64,000 nucleotides of DNA. It comes from Corbicula japonica. Lineage: Eukaryota; Mollusca; Bivalvia; Venerida; Cyrenidae. The first letter of the stretch is position 1, and every line of letters begins with the position of its first letter. Shown piece after piece: positions 1 to 14,716 of this stretch. Made by a program: the position numbers and the translations under genes. The DNA lies in assembly GCA_038501625.1 (NCBI GenBank), contig JAZAYU010000035.1:1-64000 (forward strand). Reading direction: 5' to 3'. The notes below the pieces were generated by a model that worked only from the letters and a program-made list of their open reading frames with translations, ran no database searches and had not been told where the DNA came from.

Positions 1-790
1 ATGTTCGAAATGTTTTTAAAAGTAGTTTTATTCATCTAAAATACTAAGGTTCAGTGTAGAATTCATAAAACATTGAAACAGCATGAGCATTATATAGTAT
101 TTTTTTTGACTCAAGTAAAAGAATGTTTACCTAAAAAAATTATTATACAAAAGTCAACGTTAACTTGTCTATTTGCTTACCATCACCTGCATTACACAGT
201 TTGTCTTTCAAATTAGGATGTTTCTCTTTAACACTTATTTGTCTTTAAGAAAAATAACATTCTACAAAGATCTTAAGGAATTCTTAACACATTTTAAGCT
301 TTTTTTGAACAATGGAAACAATAATGTTTCATTTAGGACAATTTATTTTTCTTATTTCACATGTTTTATTTAACAGAATTGTCAGTTATTATTGCTCTAA
401 AAGACCAGAACTGGTGCTTTCAACCTTGTTTTTAGTAAATATAGTTCATATAAAGTTCATATTCACATTATGAATGACTCTACTGTAATCTAGATACAAA
501 CTACCGGTTAAAACACGGTTTAGAAATTTATTTTATTTGGTGATCTTTCTAAAAAAATTATTTTAATAATTAGGTAACATATATTTAATTTTAATTAGTT
601 TTGTTTGTAACACTTTCCAAAGCAATATTTTTATCTCTTGTCTTTTTACTTTTGGAACCAATTCTAAAAATTATTTTTTTAGAATTTATTTCATAAATGC
701 ATTATACTTTGTCAATATTGTAACCTCGGAATTATATGTTACGGAGAAGGTTTACAATGGAAAAGCTTAAACACTTTAACATTTTAACAA

Positions 791-823
791 CATAACATAA
801 CATAACATAACATAACATAACAT
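791..823. repeat. CATAA pentanucleotide microsatellite
   Basis: About 6.6 perfect CATAA units. Confidence 0.97.
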
Positions 824-1310
824 ATTATACACTACAGACATCTTACTATGATTATTTTATAGTTTAATCTAAAATGATTGAATAGTCGTGATACAGTTTT
901 GTAAATGTAATCAGTTCTTTGTACAACAATATCAGTTTAAGAGAAAATACTTAATTCAATCAGTAATATTAGTTTAAAAAACATCTGTGAAGGTAATTAA
1001 AAATTTTCACAGGGCTAACAAACATCAGGACATTGCACAGAGCACACATAGTTAATTTCTTCAAATAGATATCAGCTAACACCATTAAAATTAAATAAAA
1101 ACAAGGAAATAAGCCTTATTTTAATAAGTAACATATGTTATGTATGTTGAAAATTTGAAGTCATGCAAGTTTCAAGAACACTTACATTTATAAAGCTCAA
1201 TAATTTAATTAAACTCTATATTTTATGCTTGTTTATCCCAAAACATGAATACAATGTTTGAATTAGCGATATGGTAACATATAAGATTATGGAAAAATTA
1301 TTACAAATGC

Positions 1311-1338
1311 CAGTGTGATTTTTATGAAAATCACACTG
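1311..1338. repeat. Perfect 12-bp stem hairpin
   Basis: CAGTGTGATTTT, a 4-base spacer (TATG), then AAAATCACACTG. It is isolated; its function is unknown and it may be a small MITE remnant. Confidence 0.7.
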
Positions 1339-4300
1339 TTTTATATTGTTTGATCATGCAGCTTTCAAAAACATGTATTATTGCCAAAGTTTGATTACAA
1401 ATAAAAATCCTACAGGTAAGTTTCTGACTTAAATTACATCTTTTTAGGGTTATGTATGTTATACACTAAATATGTTACCTAAGTGCAAAAATTTTGAAAT
1501 GAAAACTACATCAATCGACAGATAATACTTCATCCTTATACAAAAATATAAGTTTTATTAAATCGTATCTGGAATAGAGTAGAATTAAAGATTCAAAATC
1601 GATATATTTTTTCTACAAATTTTAGGAGTAACATATTAAAACCTCCGTAACTCCCTTATGCCCCACTCGCCAGAGTGCAAACAAACTGCAAAATATCCAG
1701 GACATAACAGGCTTTCAGAAAAATCATGTCTACAAAATTCCCCAAGGGGGGGAGCAAACATGTTCCTGGCCACCGGCCTAATTGTGTTATATATCAAAAT
1801 GTTCTGATTGATATTCAGATTTCGAAACCACGTATTATCAGTGTCCAAACTGTTGGAATTTGAAAATGGCGTCTAATGTTGCGTACAAATTCTGTAAACA
1901 ATTAACAATTAACTGATATCGGAAGGCATTGTTTTTTTTCAAAATACATGTACGTAGAAAAATAAAGCAGTTGATTGAAAAAAGTATATTATAACAGTAA
2001 TGGAAAGTTTCATAAATAATACCTTTCTATATAAAATCACAATTTCAAGACGTTCCTGACAGTACTTCATATAAGATTCTACAATTAAAAACAAGCTTCA
2101 TGTAGGCATGATTTATTTACAGCTTTCTCAGTTTCCAAACGTGTAATGTAATTATCGAACTCTTGTAGAAACCGAAATCTTTAAACACTGGATGCGAGAA
2201 TTTATCCGTATTCATATACCTAACATGGATTGTCAGGATTTAGAAGGTTCTAAAAACTAGTTTACAACATAATCGGAATTTGTATTAAGTAACCAAATCT
2301 GTTACCATCCACGAAGTAATGTTGTTTATTTTAGAATTAGGGTTACTATAACTATCTTGAAAAATATACCAAACATGTAGTTTGGCTCGTTGTACCCTCA
2401 GTTTTTTATCTATTTTGCATACATAATTTTAATCTAATCAATATCTTTAACGAAGCAATATAGCTTTGCAATATATCCACTTCTTTTCAGCCGTGAAAGC
2501 ATTATTTCATAACACAGTAAGGTTGTCACTCCACTAGGATTTCCCAGTCTGTCTACGTTAATTTTACAAATACTCGTACATGTATTCCATTAATGATTAA
2601 TGTTTGGTTTTGTTATTTAGCTTTCAAATGTCATTTAAATTAAAAGAAATTCAAATTCAAGAAATACCAAATGCAATATCAATAGTATCTGAGTTCTAAA
2701 TCGTTGTGTCAACTGATTTACTGTCTGCAATAACACTGCAGCACCGTCGTTATCGGAAAGACGTATTTTGTCAGAGCAAAATTTGACCTGTGTTAGTATT
2801 TGTAATGAATTGGACAACCTCTTGTCAAAACATCATACAGCACAAAACTAATTTGTGAGACAATAAAAGAATGTTTGCAAGATCAGAGGATACTTGAGGA
2901 AATGTAAAGATAATCATATCATACGAGTTCTGAGGATGATAAACTACTGATGAGCCCTTGTAACAGATAAAGTCATCCTTCGTAAAATTATGACCATTTA
3001 AATGATCACCACAATGGGTATTGAAGTATCTAGGTACAACTATGTATCTTCGTATTCATATATCTGACTTAAGTGAACCCCAACTGCGTCCGCCATCAAG
3101 TATATAAATATAATTCTGGAAGAGTTGTTAAACTATAAAAACAAAATGTTTACATTATGATCTGGGCATGATTCATCAAAATGGTCACTTAAAAAAGATT
3201 TTTCTTCTTGCCACAAAGTTGACAAGACCACAGTCTTACTTTGAAGAAAGACCAATGATGCTTGTCTTAAAATTGTAGTTTTCGCCACACATTATTCGTT
3301 TTTGCTGATTTTGCTGGTTAAAATTGAAATTATCTGATCTTAAAGTTTTCAAATCCATGAATTTCCTAGAAACTACTAAGTTAAACATCTATGAAATGCT
3401 ATGACAGTTATGATTTGATTTAAAATCTAAAAAGGAAAACTATACCGTTTTCTTTCATTAAAAGTGATGCATAGTTATTACGAAGTAATTATAACTTACA
3501 ACAAAGTATAGTTGCTACAATTTCATACAAAATAGTGGTACAATAGCATTTAATGTGTGCGGACTTGTCAGATAATAACCAAACATGCATCTTTTATAAT
3601 ACTTCCAGTGCCACAAACAGTGATTTTAGGCAACCACTATCGAAAATTAGTCTGTCTGTATTTGATACAAATACAAATTTGCAAACAAGTATTACTTAAT
3701 ACTTCATACATTATTTCATTATTAACGATGTAGAAAATCATAATTGTCTGGCGGAAAGGAAGCTGAATTCTAAAACAAAATTACAGCAGACGTCTGCTGC
3801 ATAAATTTCAATGAACAACTTGTTGACATTTGTCAAAGACAAGACTAAATTGATATTCGGCAAGTTAAAATAATCAGCCAGTCCTGTTAGAACTGCTTAT
3901 TGAAGATATAAAAGCAATTTTAGCGGCGACGAGTAAACTAAGCAAACATGATTGCTGTAGCAATTTCTGTAACTGTTTCTGTATTAATTGATTAAACAGA
4001 ATTTTTTTCATCAACAAAAATGAAGACATAAAGATATAAACAAATAGCAAATATGCAAACGAATGCAAGACAGCCACTTACATATTCTTATCAGGAAAAG
4101 ACTGAGAAAAACTAGCAACTGAGAGACACTGGAAAATTAAGAGAAATTGTTTGCTTCTGTAATTTTGATTCGATAATATTGGACAAACCAACAACAGAGT
4201 TCTAGATGAATTTTACTGTAAGTCCTTTTGAAAGAATATGACCAAAAAAAAGGCTTAATATGTTGTAAGTGGATGTTTAAAAATCTGAAGTATTTAAGTA

Positions 4301-7300
4301 TGAAAACAAGTTTCGTTTAAATGTTGACATTATTCATGTTGCCGGAAGAAAGTGGCCGATGATGTGTTACATTTCAAGTGTAACAGAAAAAAGTTCACAT
4401 GCTTTATCAAAATAGCAAGACCTTTGTAGTGTTTATATGACTTAAAATTTTGACCTTTTGGGGCCGATTGTTCAAATCTTTATCGATGTATTAGTTTAAC
4501 CTGCGGATACCGAAATTTCTTGAGTTAATCTTCTCCGAAAACAACTTTGATCTACGTTGTTTCAAACTGAATATAAAAATGTTTTTATGATTGTAAAAAA
4601 ATACTGCCTCTACAGTAAACATAGTCACCGATCAAAATAATTGATTTGTTTTTTCCTCAGTGTATTAAATTAATAATGTATCACGTTTTTTCAACATTTC
4701 ATCGAACAGCGAGTTCAAAAATCATATTATCTAGCTGACTTCGAAATAAAAACTAGACTTCTTCTTTGGAATTATACAATGTGTATAAGCCTATCAGACA
4801 AGTAATGAGATTTCGACATCCAAACAAATTTATTTCTATTTCTCGTGGGACAGAAGACAATGTCTGATCTGATATCGTGATTCTCAAAATTGAGGTATAA
4901 TATTCACTTGGGAAGCAAGGAAATGGAATACTCTGTTATTGTTCGAGATTGAGATCATTTTTTGCGATCAAAGATCAATTCTGAACCGACAGCGCTATTA
5001 AATTAAGTGCCCTAAAACAATGCAAGTGCACACTGCTCCTAAAATCTGCCAGTATTTTTAAGACGCTATATCTATTTTCGAACGGGTGTCGGCGAAAAGT
5101 TCATTCGCTAAACCGCATATTAGCTCAATATAAAATAGAGTAGATGTCATTAAATTAAATGAAATCAGAAACTGTTGATAGAGAAAAACTGACTTATATT
5201 GTAACTTAATTAGCTCATTAAGTTACAAAAAGAGTGCAATCATTTCGCAAAGGACTAGTAACCGAGAAATGAAAGTTATTGCAGAATGTTAAGAAACACA
5301 ATGATCAGATACTAAATCTAAAAACAAATGACATTTTCAGACTTTTCCTGCTAAAGACTGATATCACACATGAAAATCCCATAACTTTTACACATCGTTC
5401 TAATGCAAAAGCCGGTAAGATCTGGACTTAAAAAACAATACAAAATACCTATTTTCATTTGAATTTAAATTGTCACACACACCTTTCCCCGATACCATGC
5501 CACAGAAATGTCCGTTTATCATATTCCCTTTAATGCAAGTATTTGACCACGAGTAAAACGAAGATGTAATTAATATATGGGTTTATTGAAATTTAAACCA
5601 TACCACTGTTACACGACCTACAGAAAATCAAATGTTCAACAGTGTTTGCGAGTATAGCCACCACGCTAAAAAGGCTACATGATATCGAAATGATGTAAAG
5701 TTGTCACCCACGGTTCAGTCACATTATAATTATGCCAAACCATACATGTCAAATTTTATCCAGTGTGATGATACCTGTATGAAAATTTCAAGAAATAACT
5801 GTGGTGACATGTTTAAGCATTTATTTCCGCTATAGTGACAATGATCCTAAACTTAATCTAAGAAAAAGACCACATTTGGACAGTTTTCAGACCTTGTCTG
5901 CAAGAGATTGATGGTATAAATTAAAATCCCATAAACTCTGAGTTCGCAGCGAGTAATTCTGGTATCAGATTTTCCTTTCAGATAAATATCAACATAAAGA
6001 CAATTAGACAACTTGCTTCCAAATTATTTATATATTTCATCAAATGAGGATTTAAGCTTTACATACATCCTTTGTCTAGATTATTTGGCAATCTCTTCTA
6101 AACCACGTACTTCTTGGCTATGTATATAAAAATAAAATGATACCATGTATTATGAGATAGCTCTTACATTGACGTATACAATCAATAAGTAATGTATCGC
6201 CGAATATAGACAAAACGTAGTTTGTAGATAGTTAATGAAACATTAGGCAAGCAATCTAGTGGCGCCTTTCTGCCAGGCAAAGCCTAATAGTTATTTTATA
6301 CAAATTATGTCTTCAGAAATTTGATAAAATAATTTTGTATCGCCTAGACAGAGACATTAAACAAACAATCTCGTGTCAATTTCGTCATATTGGATATATC
6401 CCTTTTCATTACAATTATCAATCGGACCAGAGTTGGTAACAGAATATGATAATATCATACTATTATTTAAACTAATTTCCAGACTGCTTAAGAGCCCCTA
6501 TCAACTACGTTGTGTTCTTACTTTCTGATTTGCATATTGTCATTTTAGTGCAATAATATTATAACTCCTTCTTATTTCAATGCTTCCGTAATTGCGCTAA
6601 GGTGACGATATATCGAAGCTGTCCTACTAAAAAGACGTGATTCTAAAACGTCGTAAAATAAACGATAAACTTGCGCATTTTTTTTCGTTTGTTTAGAAGC
6701 ACGTAACTATAATACCATTTGTTTCGGTTACCAATCCACACATCCCCAAACAGCCAAATAGCAAGGGTGATGAGAACAAACATAAGTTTATTTACGAAGT
6801 ATTTTAAAGCTAATAAAACAATCAATACACGGTTAAGTGAGCCTTGTGGCTGGGACGGGTATCGTCATGGAGCGGTAAACATTGTTTGTTACTTGTTGCT
6901 TTACTCTGGTTCTAGGGTAAATCCATCTCAAACTTGTCTTGTTAGGTTCTAAATAACGAGAAAAATCCATGTATGTACAAGTTTCTAAAGTGATCCATCC
7001 ACCGGCTTTTCTTGCAATGTTGCATGCAATACATGTGTAGCACTCAAAAACAAAATGGAAAATAAAGAAGCCGAGACCAAAATGGGTGCAAGTAAATTTG
7101 CGAAGACCTGTATGTTACCAGAACAGCTGGAGTTAAATTAAAAAGGACATGATGACAGGTTATAATTGAGAGACCGAGTTTCTTTGTAAGAAACTGTAGA
7201 AATATTATTCACCAGACAGTCAAAGTTACCTTTCTGAATTCACCAAAGGCTTTTACGAATCAAATGAAGAAATGTACATGGCTTCTTATGTTGTTGTTTT

Positions 7301-7470
7301 TTACTTTGTAAGTTAAATATCGATAAAACACTAGTTGAGAAATACTCTTCAACAGTTACGTAGCGTTTTTAAACCGCATCTATACTGTTTTTGGATTATA
7401 ATATTATCTGGGTGGTTATATATGCGAACAGTTTACAAGGTTTTTTTTAATGTGTGTTGCCTCAAACCCT

Positions 7471-7487
7471 CCCCCCCCCCCCCCCCC
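7471..7487. repeat. Poly-C run (17)
   Basis: Uninterrupted C tract; on the minus strand it could form a G-rich structure. Length is prone to sequencing error. Confidence 0.9.
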
Positions 7488-9128
7488 ATCAATCCCAAGG
7501 CGATAGTTTAGTTTTTATACAATAATGGCTTTTCTTAAAATGTTGAACATAATTAAATAATTACAAGAAAAACAAATAACTTGCCAAGTAAAGTCCACGT
7601 AATAGGATGCATGCCGGGTATCGTCATCTTAAAAGGGAACACTAGTCTTATAGTGTTTCATTCGGATTTAGAAGTTAACTTTCTCGCAATCGGAGAAATT
7701 AAAACACAGTCTGTTGTACAATTTTTCAGATACAATGTAACATATCACAACATGGATAAATAACTAGTCTTTCATTGACAAATAATACTATTAGAGCTCA
7801 TTCGCGAGACATATTTTTCAAATGTCTGCCAGACCATACACTTTCTGTTAATGAATTTCTTCATTCTCGGTACCAGCATTCATTATCAACAGGCACTTTT
7901 TGTCACGTCTACATGCAAAAGTAAAATAAAAAATCAGTGACATGCAATAAATTATATATGAATATTCAAAATCGTTTTCTCTCATAAATATTTCTTTTTT
8001 TCTTCTGGATTTTCAATGTAATGGGTTTAAGTGGAGAGCTGTCATTGACAGAATCAAAGCAAACAAGAGCAACAAAAAAAAACTCATTTCACGAAGGAAT
8101 CTTATATATATATATCAGAATGTTTATACTATTTTTTGCATTTGGCTTTCTCTGTAATAAGCAGGGTTTATATTCATAGATCACCTGTCAAAATTATATT
8201 CTATTCAGTTCCATCCATGATTTTCTCGCTTAGGGAAAATCAATTCTTGTATATGGGGACCATACGCCGCAGATCATGGAATGGTGTTTACCTGAAAATA
8301 CCGCATTTAAGGTTCCATGTTCACCGCCATACGCATACCATCGTTCGAAATCGAAATTGTACCGTTTTCTATGTGAATATTGAGTTGCGATCAACCCGTA
8401 GCTAGGCGGCAGTGGCAGTAATATGTATTTCCATTTCTGTCAATGAACAAGCTCAATCAAACCGAGCCTGTAATATGTTCATATTTGTCGTGTTCGGTGG
8501 CTTTCAAAGTGCGTGCCCTATTCATCTATTTATTCATTTCCCAGTTTAGATACACACTGGTTTTCTCCAGTGACGGACATCCCAGACGGCGGAACATGGT
8601 AAATACAAAACATATCAATTTAGTCAATCAATACCATGACAAGAGAAAAGTTCCAAAACTCATTAGGGATTCCGTTCCTTTCATACGCTGAGCTTACTGA
8701 ATTTTCTTAAAGGGATTGTCGGTGTCTTCTATAATTGACTATGGAATAGTTAACAGTCCAGCAGGTTGTGCTTTGATATAGACGGTTATTGGACTGAATA
8801 ATACACAAAGTATTGCCCACACATTCTGGTTTTTTGGGGGTTACAGTGTATTCACAATTACTCGTTAATACCTATCCGCGATATCCCAAAAGCCAGTCAA
8901 TTTACAGGATTTCCGTTGGTTTAATGGCGGCTGCGCACCCTTTCAGTAATTAGTACCAAGTCAAACTTTTCAACTTCACTATTTATTGGTATTCTTCGCT
9001 GAAACCTGGTCCCTATGGGTATGATGGTTTGCAAAGGTTTAAGAATATATGATGATTTCTAGGGTTGTCTTGAATCAGATAGTAGAAGTTCAATTTCTTT
9101 TATTCCTGTTCGTGATTATTTAACTCCT

Positions 9129-9259
9129 GAAGATTATAAAACTGGGATTTGAAACCTAAAGAACCTGATTGGCTGAAATGGAGACTCGTCCCCATTTTAG
9201 CAAATCAGATGCTTGAGATTTCAGACTGGTTTCCATTCTCAGTTTAAAAATCTTGGGGC
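9129..9259. mobile_element. CCAAT-palindrome MITE, copy 1 (diverged)
   Basis: Begins GAAGATTATAAAACTGGG, has CTGATTGGCTGAAATGG in the middle and a decayed right arm with GACTGGTTTCC. The right arm lost its CCAAT (now CAAAT). An old copy of the 15-copy family. Confidence 0.75.
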
Positions 9260-10109
9260 CTGGTACTCTGGTCTCAACAATCACGTCGGGTACCTACCAG
9301 TTTTGCTTGACACGTGATATTAGCTATTTATAGATCGAGTTCGTTGCTAATACATCAGTAACAGTAGCATACTGTTGTAAAATTCTTCAAGACTCTAGCC
9401 CAGTTAAAATAACTTTTTTGGTGTCTTTGGTATAACAACCCGAACAAGGGTAGTATAAAATATAATGTTGGGACTACCTTTGGTATCGCCCAATGCGACT
9501 GAGTAATACACGATTCGATTTAGCTATGCGACAGAATTAGATAATTAGTTATTTCTAGATTTTTGTGATAAAATAGACTGTCACACTGAGATGATTAAAC
9601 CCGTCATCTAGATAGATATAAAACTCGATTTTATGGATCTGCAAATAGGTGACTCATTAAAATAATAATCTCAATATAAAATGAACACTCATGTTGTATC
9701 CTCTATGCATTGTATCTCGATTGGAGGCTGTGCCCAGCCTGTCAAGACGAGCTTATCACTATTCAATTTAACGGTCAGAAACCTCTGATTTATTGAAACA
9801 GTTGCTGTATTGAAACATTCGTTATGTGGCATCAATTTTGTTGTCAATTGACAAGGATAACCAAAGCAACGATTCGTTTGATATTCAGCGAGCTGAAGCA
9901 ATCAACTAGTATTGTTTGAACAGTATGATTTATTAAAGTAATAATGGTATTATTTTCTGGGTGTCTGAGTTGGTCTAGGAAATAAACAGCTAAGTAAGCA
10001 AATATCAATTTCCTTTCCAATGTTGCCCTTTTTATAAATGGAGATAGGCGAAATGTTTTATGTCGTCAACAATCAAAATTCACAATAAGAAAGCTGTTAG
10101 ATTTGTTAA

Positions 10110-10366
10110 GGGCTTAACACACTCCTCCTCCACAAAATGATGTTTTGTGTTGTTTAGGTTTTTTAATTAATGTAAAAAGAATTTAATGGAAAGTTTAGAT
10201 CTCGCTATTTTTCTTTACTGTTCTAACATGTCTTGCCATATGCAGAATAAAGATACAGTAGTAACATTCATTTGTAAAGTTTCATTTAACGCCATTTTGC
10301 CGTTATTGAGATTTTGATAATTTTCTTTTTATCGATGAACGTGATGGGGAGGAGTGTGGTAAGCCC
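10110..10366. mobile_element. piggyBac-like MITE with TTAA duplication
   Basis: A 257-bp element. The left end GGGCTTAACACACTCCTCC and right end GGAGGAGTGTGGTAAGCCC are inverted repeats with one mismatch. Each is flanked by TTAA (10106-10109 and 10367-10370), the target site used by piggyBac transposases. The interior is AT-rich without a reading frame, so it would depend on a transposase elsewhere. Confidence 0.8.
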
Positions 10367-10370
10367 TTAA

Positions 10371-12929
10371 AAGTTACAGATAAAAAAAAAATAATGGTTA
10401 ACTTTATCGTTTAGGAATTCGTTATCGTTACGGAATTGTAATCACTTACTCTTCAATATTTTACTTTCGGCCAGAAGAGAGCTGGTTAACAAGTCGACTG
10501 GTCATGAACTATCGTCTCATTGTCAGTCTTCGATACATGTATTATGTAAGTGCTGTCCTGTAGACTTTAATAATCGAACGGAGTGCTCAGCGATTTATTG
10601 GTTTCTGTTCTTCGAAGTTGTTCGTCCTTTGCTGCGCATCGTCATTGTACGGCCATACTAGTGGGATTTAAAGCAAATCTTTCAAACAAAGATTTGGTTT
10701 TAATCAGATGTAGTATAGTGTTGTAGGATTTATAAGAAAACTGATGCAATCAACCGTTATTGAAAACTGAATTTTTAAAACTGTATGTTTGTGAGAAAGA
10801 ATCTTTTTGTCACAAGGTCCGATTTCAGCGCAGATATTGTCAACAAATTAATCGGTTGTTTTTTGTTCTTGCTCAAAATAGTTCGTTGTCACGCATGTTT
10901 TGAACATATTCCATGGTTTCCATAGACTTCTATTCATTTCTACTTGTACATTCTAGTATTTTAAGTTTTTTAATGTGTCTGAAGTAAAGCAGATACTGGA
11001 TACTATGATTACGAAAACAGCAGACGCATTAATATCACCAGCGACTTGAAATAAATGAAATACTAGCCTGTCCTTAATCAGTAACGGAAATGCATATAAC
11101 CGACAAGGCTTTTCCTAGGGAGTCTATGGACAGCAGTCTCTGCAACACGATTAGGAGAAACTGTCCATTATCATTAAGACAATCCGTCGTGTTTTCGATC
11201 TCCTATGTTCGTGTTTTCGAGTTTTAATACTAATATCAGCGGTCACTATTACCAGATTTTTAATAAACATTTTTGTTTTACCTTTAACGTGTTTTCAGTC
11301 TATCGACCCACTACATGTTCGCTAAACGTACACACCGACTTACTCTTAGTATTTGTGATTTGTCGCAAAGTAAGAATCTTTCGGGTTTCGAGTTTATTTT
11401 CGAATGTTTACGTATTTGCCCTGACAATTCGCTAACAACGTGCCAAATAAGAGTTTGGTGTTGTTTTTTTTTCGTTGTATTCCATCCAGAAATCTGCAAA
11501 TACGTTCCGGCAGAAATCAGCCGCAGCAACAAAATAAATCGGTAAAGGGGTGAATACGATCTCAGAAGCTCAAAGGAACAATTCCATATGCACGTTTATA
11601 GAACTTATTTATAATTTTCTATCAGTAAATAAATACCGGAGTCATATTAAAATGAAATAAAATTGATTTCAAATACATATTAAATTGTAGTTGTTCATCC
11701 GAATTATGTAGAAAGAACATAACCTGTTGATCAAAATTCTTGTCCATATCTGTAGTTAGAACTTCGCCAGCCCTACCCCGTCACCTCAACCTTCTTTTAT
11801 GTAGTTGATTATAAGAGACCATTTAAAGCAGTTTTTCGTTCACTATTTGTATGTCGATTATCTAATTGTAAAGCAACAAGGAAAATTACTTGAAGGCGAT
11901 CGTGTTGCTTACTTATTATAAATATCCCAGTTGTTGAATAAAAAAAACTACTTACTTTCATGTTCATTTAAAGAGACCTCTCGTATATTTTTGGCAACAC
12001 TGTTTTATACTTTAATGCGAACCGATATACAATTTACGAATCCGTCCTTTTAGCACCTTCCAAGAATTCAATTTTAGTAAATCATAAACTCGATATGACA
12101 GACATAAACATGAGAATTCATCGTGTTTTCGACTTCTAAGAGTAATGTTTACGCGTTAATGTTTTTGAATTTATCACGAAATGTTGAAAATCCGCAAAGA
12201 CGAAGCACTTAATGGTGGTCACGCTGTCTATTTTACACCAATCTATGGACATCACATGGTAAAATTCAGATCGAATTTTAACAACCTTCCGGCAAAAGCT
12301 AAATATGGAATACCATAAAACCGACGTTTCGGCTAAAAAGAGCTCCAGTGGATTCCGGTATTACATGTATAACAGTAAATGAACAAAAAAGATGTGATTA
12401 TTTTCTGTTTTGTGTTAAATAAACTCAGATGTACTCGTGCACTATCACTAAAACAAATTAATGATAATTATTGAAGAAACTAACTAAATGTGCATCAAAC
12501 TTTATATTGTTTGTCTGAAAAACTGTCAGTTATTGAAAGTCAATGTCAACCAACTTTTCAGAGATACATCCTGTTTGAATGAAGCCGTATAAGAGGTTAT
12601 TTGATATTTGCTGATATGATGAATATATGACAATCATTAGCATTGTAAATTTACGTTCATTTCGACAATAAAAGGATTTTGAGTTTCAATTTCGCGCATG
12701 ACTACGCATCGGTCAAGTCAAATATTCCTTTAGGAAATTTTGTCCATTGAACCCCGAATATCCTGTAGATTAGTGGAGATCGAATGCTAACGTAAAAATT
12801 TGAATTCTTGAACGTTTGTTGGCCCCAGCATTTTTAATCATATAATTTAATTTAAATTATCTTGTGTGTTCAAGAAATTATTCATAAAATTGAGAGACTG
12901 TTCAGTTGATTTGGTTTTTAAAATTCTAG
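10371..12929. other. No gene recognised
   Basis: Overlapping 70-76 codon frames on both strands at 11205-11545 contradict each other and show no protein motif. CpG is frequent for such AT-rich DNA. Confidence 0.5.
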
Positions 12930-13071
12930 GCCTCAGATTATAAAACTGAGATTGGAGACAAGTCTAATGTCTCAATTATCTGACTGGCTGATATGGAGAC
13001 TTGTCTCAATATTGTAGCTAATCAGATATATGGGATTTGAGACTAGTCTTCATTCTCAGTTCTTTACCCTT
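12930..13071. mobile_element. CCAAT-palindrome MITE, copy 2 (diverged)
   Basis: The left arm is GATTATAAAACTGAG and the right arm has GGGATTTGAGACTAG. The central palindrome is degraded: CTGACTGGCTGATATGG on the left and AGCTAATCAG on the right. Both CCAAT boxes are damaged. Confidence 0.75.
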
Positions 13072-13360
13072 CCGTTTATATAATGATTAAAAATTAAGTT
13101 GCCTATTTTTAGCTTTTCAAGGTTAGTAGAAGAAATTTGTCGCACATTGTTTTTATCAATTATTCATCTTCATATAAACAAGCCTGTGTTTTGGAGTTTA
13201 AACAACGTTTTTCCATTGAGGTGACTTTTTGTATATGATTACAAAATGTACATAGTGGTTAAGAAAATGATTAAAAAATAATAATGACACTAGAAAAATC
13301 ATTTTCTGATAAAATGTCATGTATGTTTTTTTTTTATTTGAAACCTAACAGTTGTTATAC

Positions 13361-13506
13361 GGGCCCAAGATCATTAAACTAATATTGGGACCAGTCTCAA
13401 ATTTTCAAGCATCTGATTGGCTGAAATGGTGACCAGTCGCGATTTCATCCAGTCAGATGCTTGAGTTTTGAGACTGGTCTCCTGATTTAATTTTATGATC
13501 TTGGGC
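13361..13506. mobile_element. CCAAT-palindrome MITE, copy 3 (GATCAT subfamily)
   Basis: Starts GGGCCCAAGATCATTAAAC and ends TTTTATGATCTTGGGCA. It belongs to a second subfamily whose termini read AAGATCAT rather than AAGGTTAT. The left CCAAT box (ATTGGCT) is intact and the right is CCAGT. Confidence 0.85.
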
Positions 13507-14716
13507 AACGATGACAGTTATTGTTAATGTATGTCTCTTCAATTCTTACTTTTTTACAGTTTAACAAATTGAATGTATTTGTTATCTACAGACATTGCAA
13601 TGGCGATTGATTTTCGGCTAACTGTTTTAATGAAGCTTCTTAAAAATAGGAACAACTCTGTAATAGGATTTTACACGTCTGATTACTTTTAAATTAGATT
13701 GTCAGCAAAAGTGGGAGATTCTTTAGAACGTCATTCAGTTTAAACGCAAACCTTGGAGCAAGTGCGTGTATAGACAAAGAATATTTCACTCAAGTTGTAT
13801 AGTTTGTATAATGTTTATAATTATGAAAGAGTTTAAACAAAACAAAAGCTACGTGGGTTTAAGGGTAAAAAGGGACATGTCGGCAGAAGAATTTTTAATG
13901 GCGTTATAATATTGGCAAAACAGTAAACTCGGTCATTGACTAACCCTTTATTCTATGCATACGGTTGATATCGCGTGTGCGACCTTTGCAGATCCATGTC
14001 AATAACGTCTGATCATGATCTTAACTGACCACCTCTTCGTCAGAAATAAGCAAAAGAATCTAAAAGCGAACATGGTAGACCCTGATTAGACGGTCAGGAT
14101 TTTTCCGGCTGTTATGGATCTGTTCGCCCCTGGATAACAGCTATATCCTATGGAGTAAAAGGTAACCTTTATTTTTGAACTATCTTATAGTTTTATGTAT
14201 AGCTAAAACAGATAAATTGACAGTCGTAATTATGAGAAACACGGTAAATTTAAATACTATATATCAGCAAAAGATAATCCATATTCAGCTATACATACTT
14301 TGGAAAACAATGTGATAAATCTTTTAATTTATATATAATATAATCCAGTTCTACACAATTTAAGGACATCTTCGTATTTATTTACTTCCTTTCCCGTTGT
14401 AAATAAAAATATGTTGAAGAACCAGTTTCGCCACTTCAGGTCAACATACACACTATGTTAATTCGATGATTAAATGTTAGGAGTATTTTATGTACATTTT
14501 GCTGTAATTTTGCTGTAATGAAATAAATACGTTGCTAGATAAATTATGCCGGTCATTTATAAATGACTTATCTCAGTATGTATTTTACGCTTAATATGTA
14601 AAAACAGCTAACATTTGTGAATGGATACAAAGTTGCAGGAAATGGATGTAAATATAAAAACATGAGATATTCATTTTAGGCACGTGTTCATCAGGTATGT
14701 TCAGTCTTCAGTACTG

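Larger units (their letters stand above)
1..9128. other. No gene recognised
   Basis: AT-rich, probably intergenic. Apart from the CATAA microsatellite, the 1311 hairpin and the poly-C run I see no repeat family or coding exon. One weak minus-strand exon candidate at 8292-8436 is discussed in the findings. Frames up to 89 codons have no recognisable protein character. Confidence 0.5.

Noticed and set aside
11205..11545. Three overlapping frames on both strands
   Set aside because: Mutually contradictory and without motifs; compatible with chance in DNA short of stop codons.
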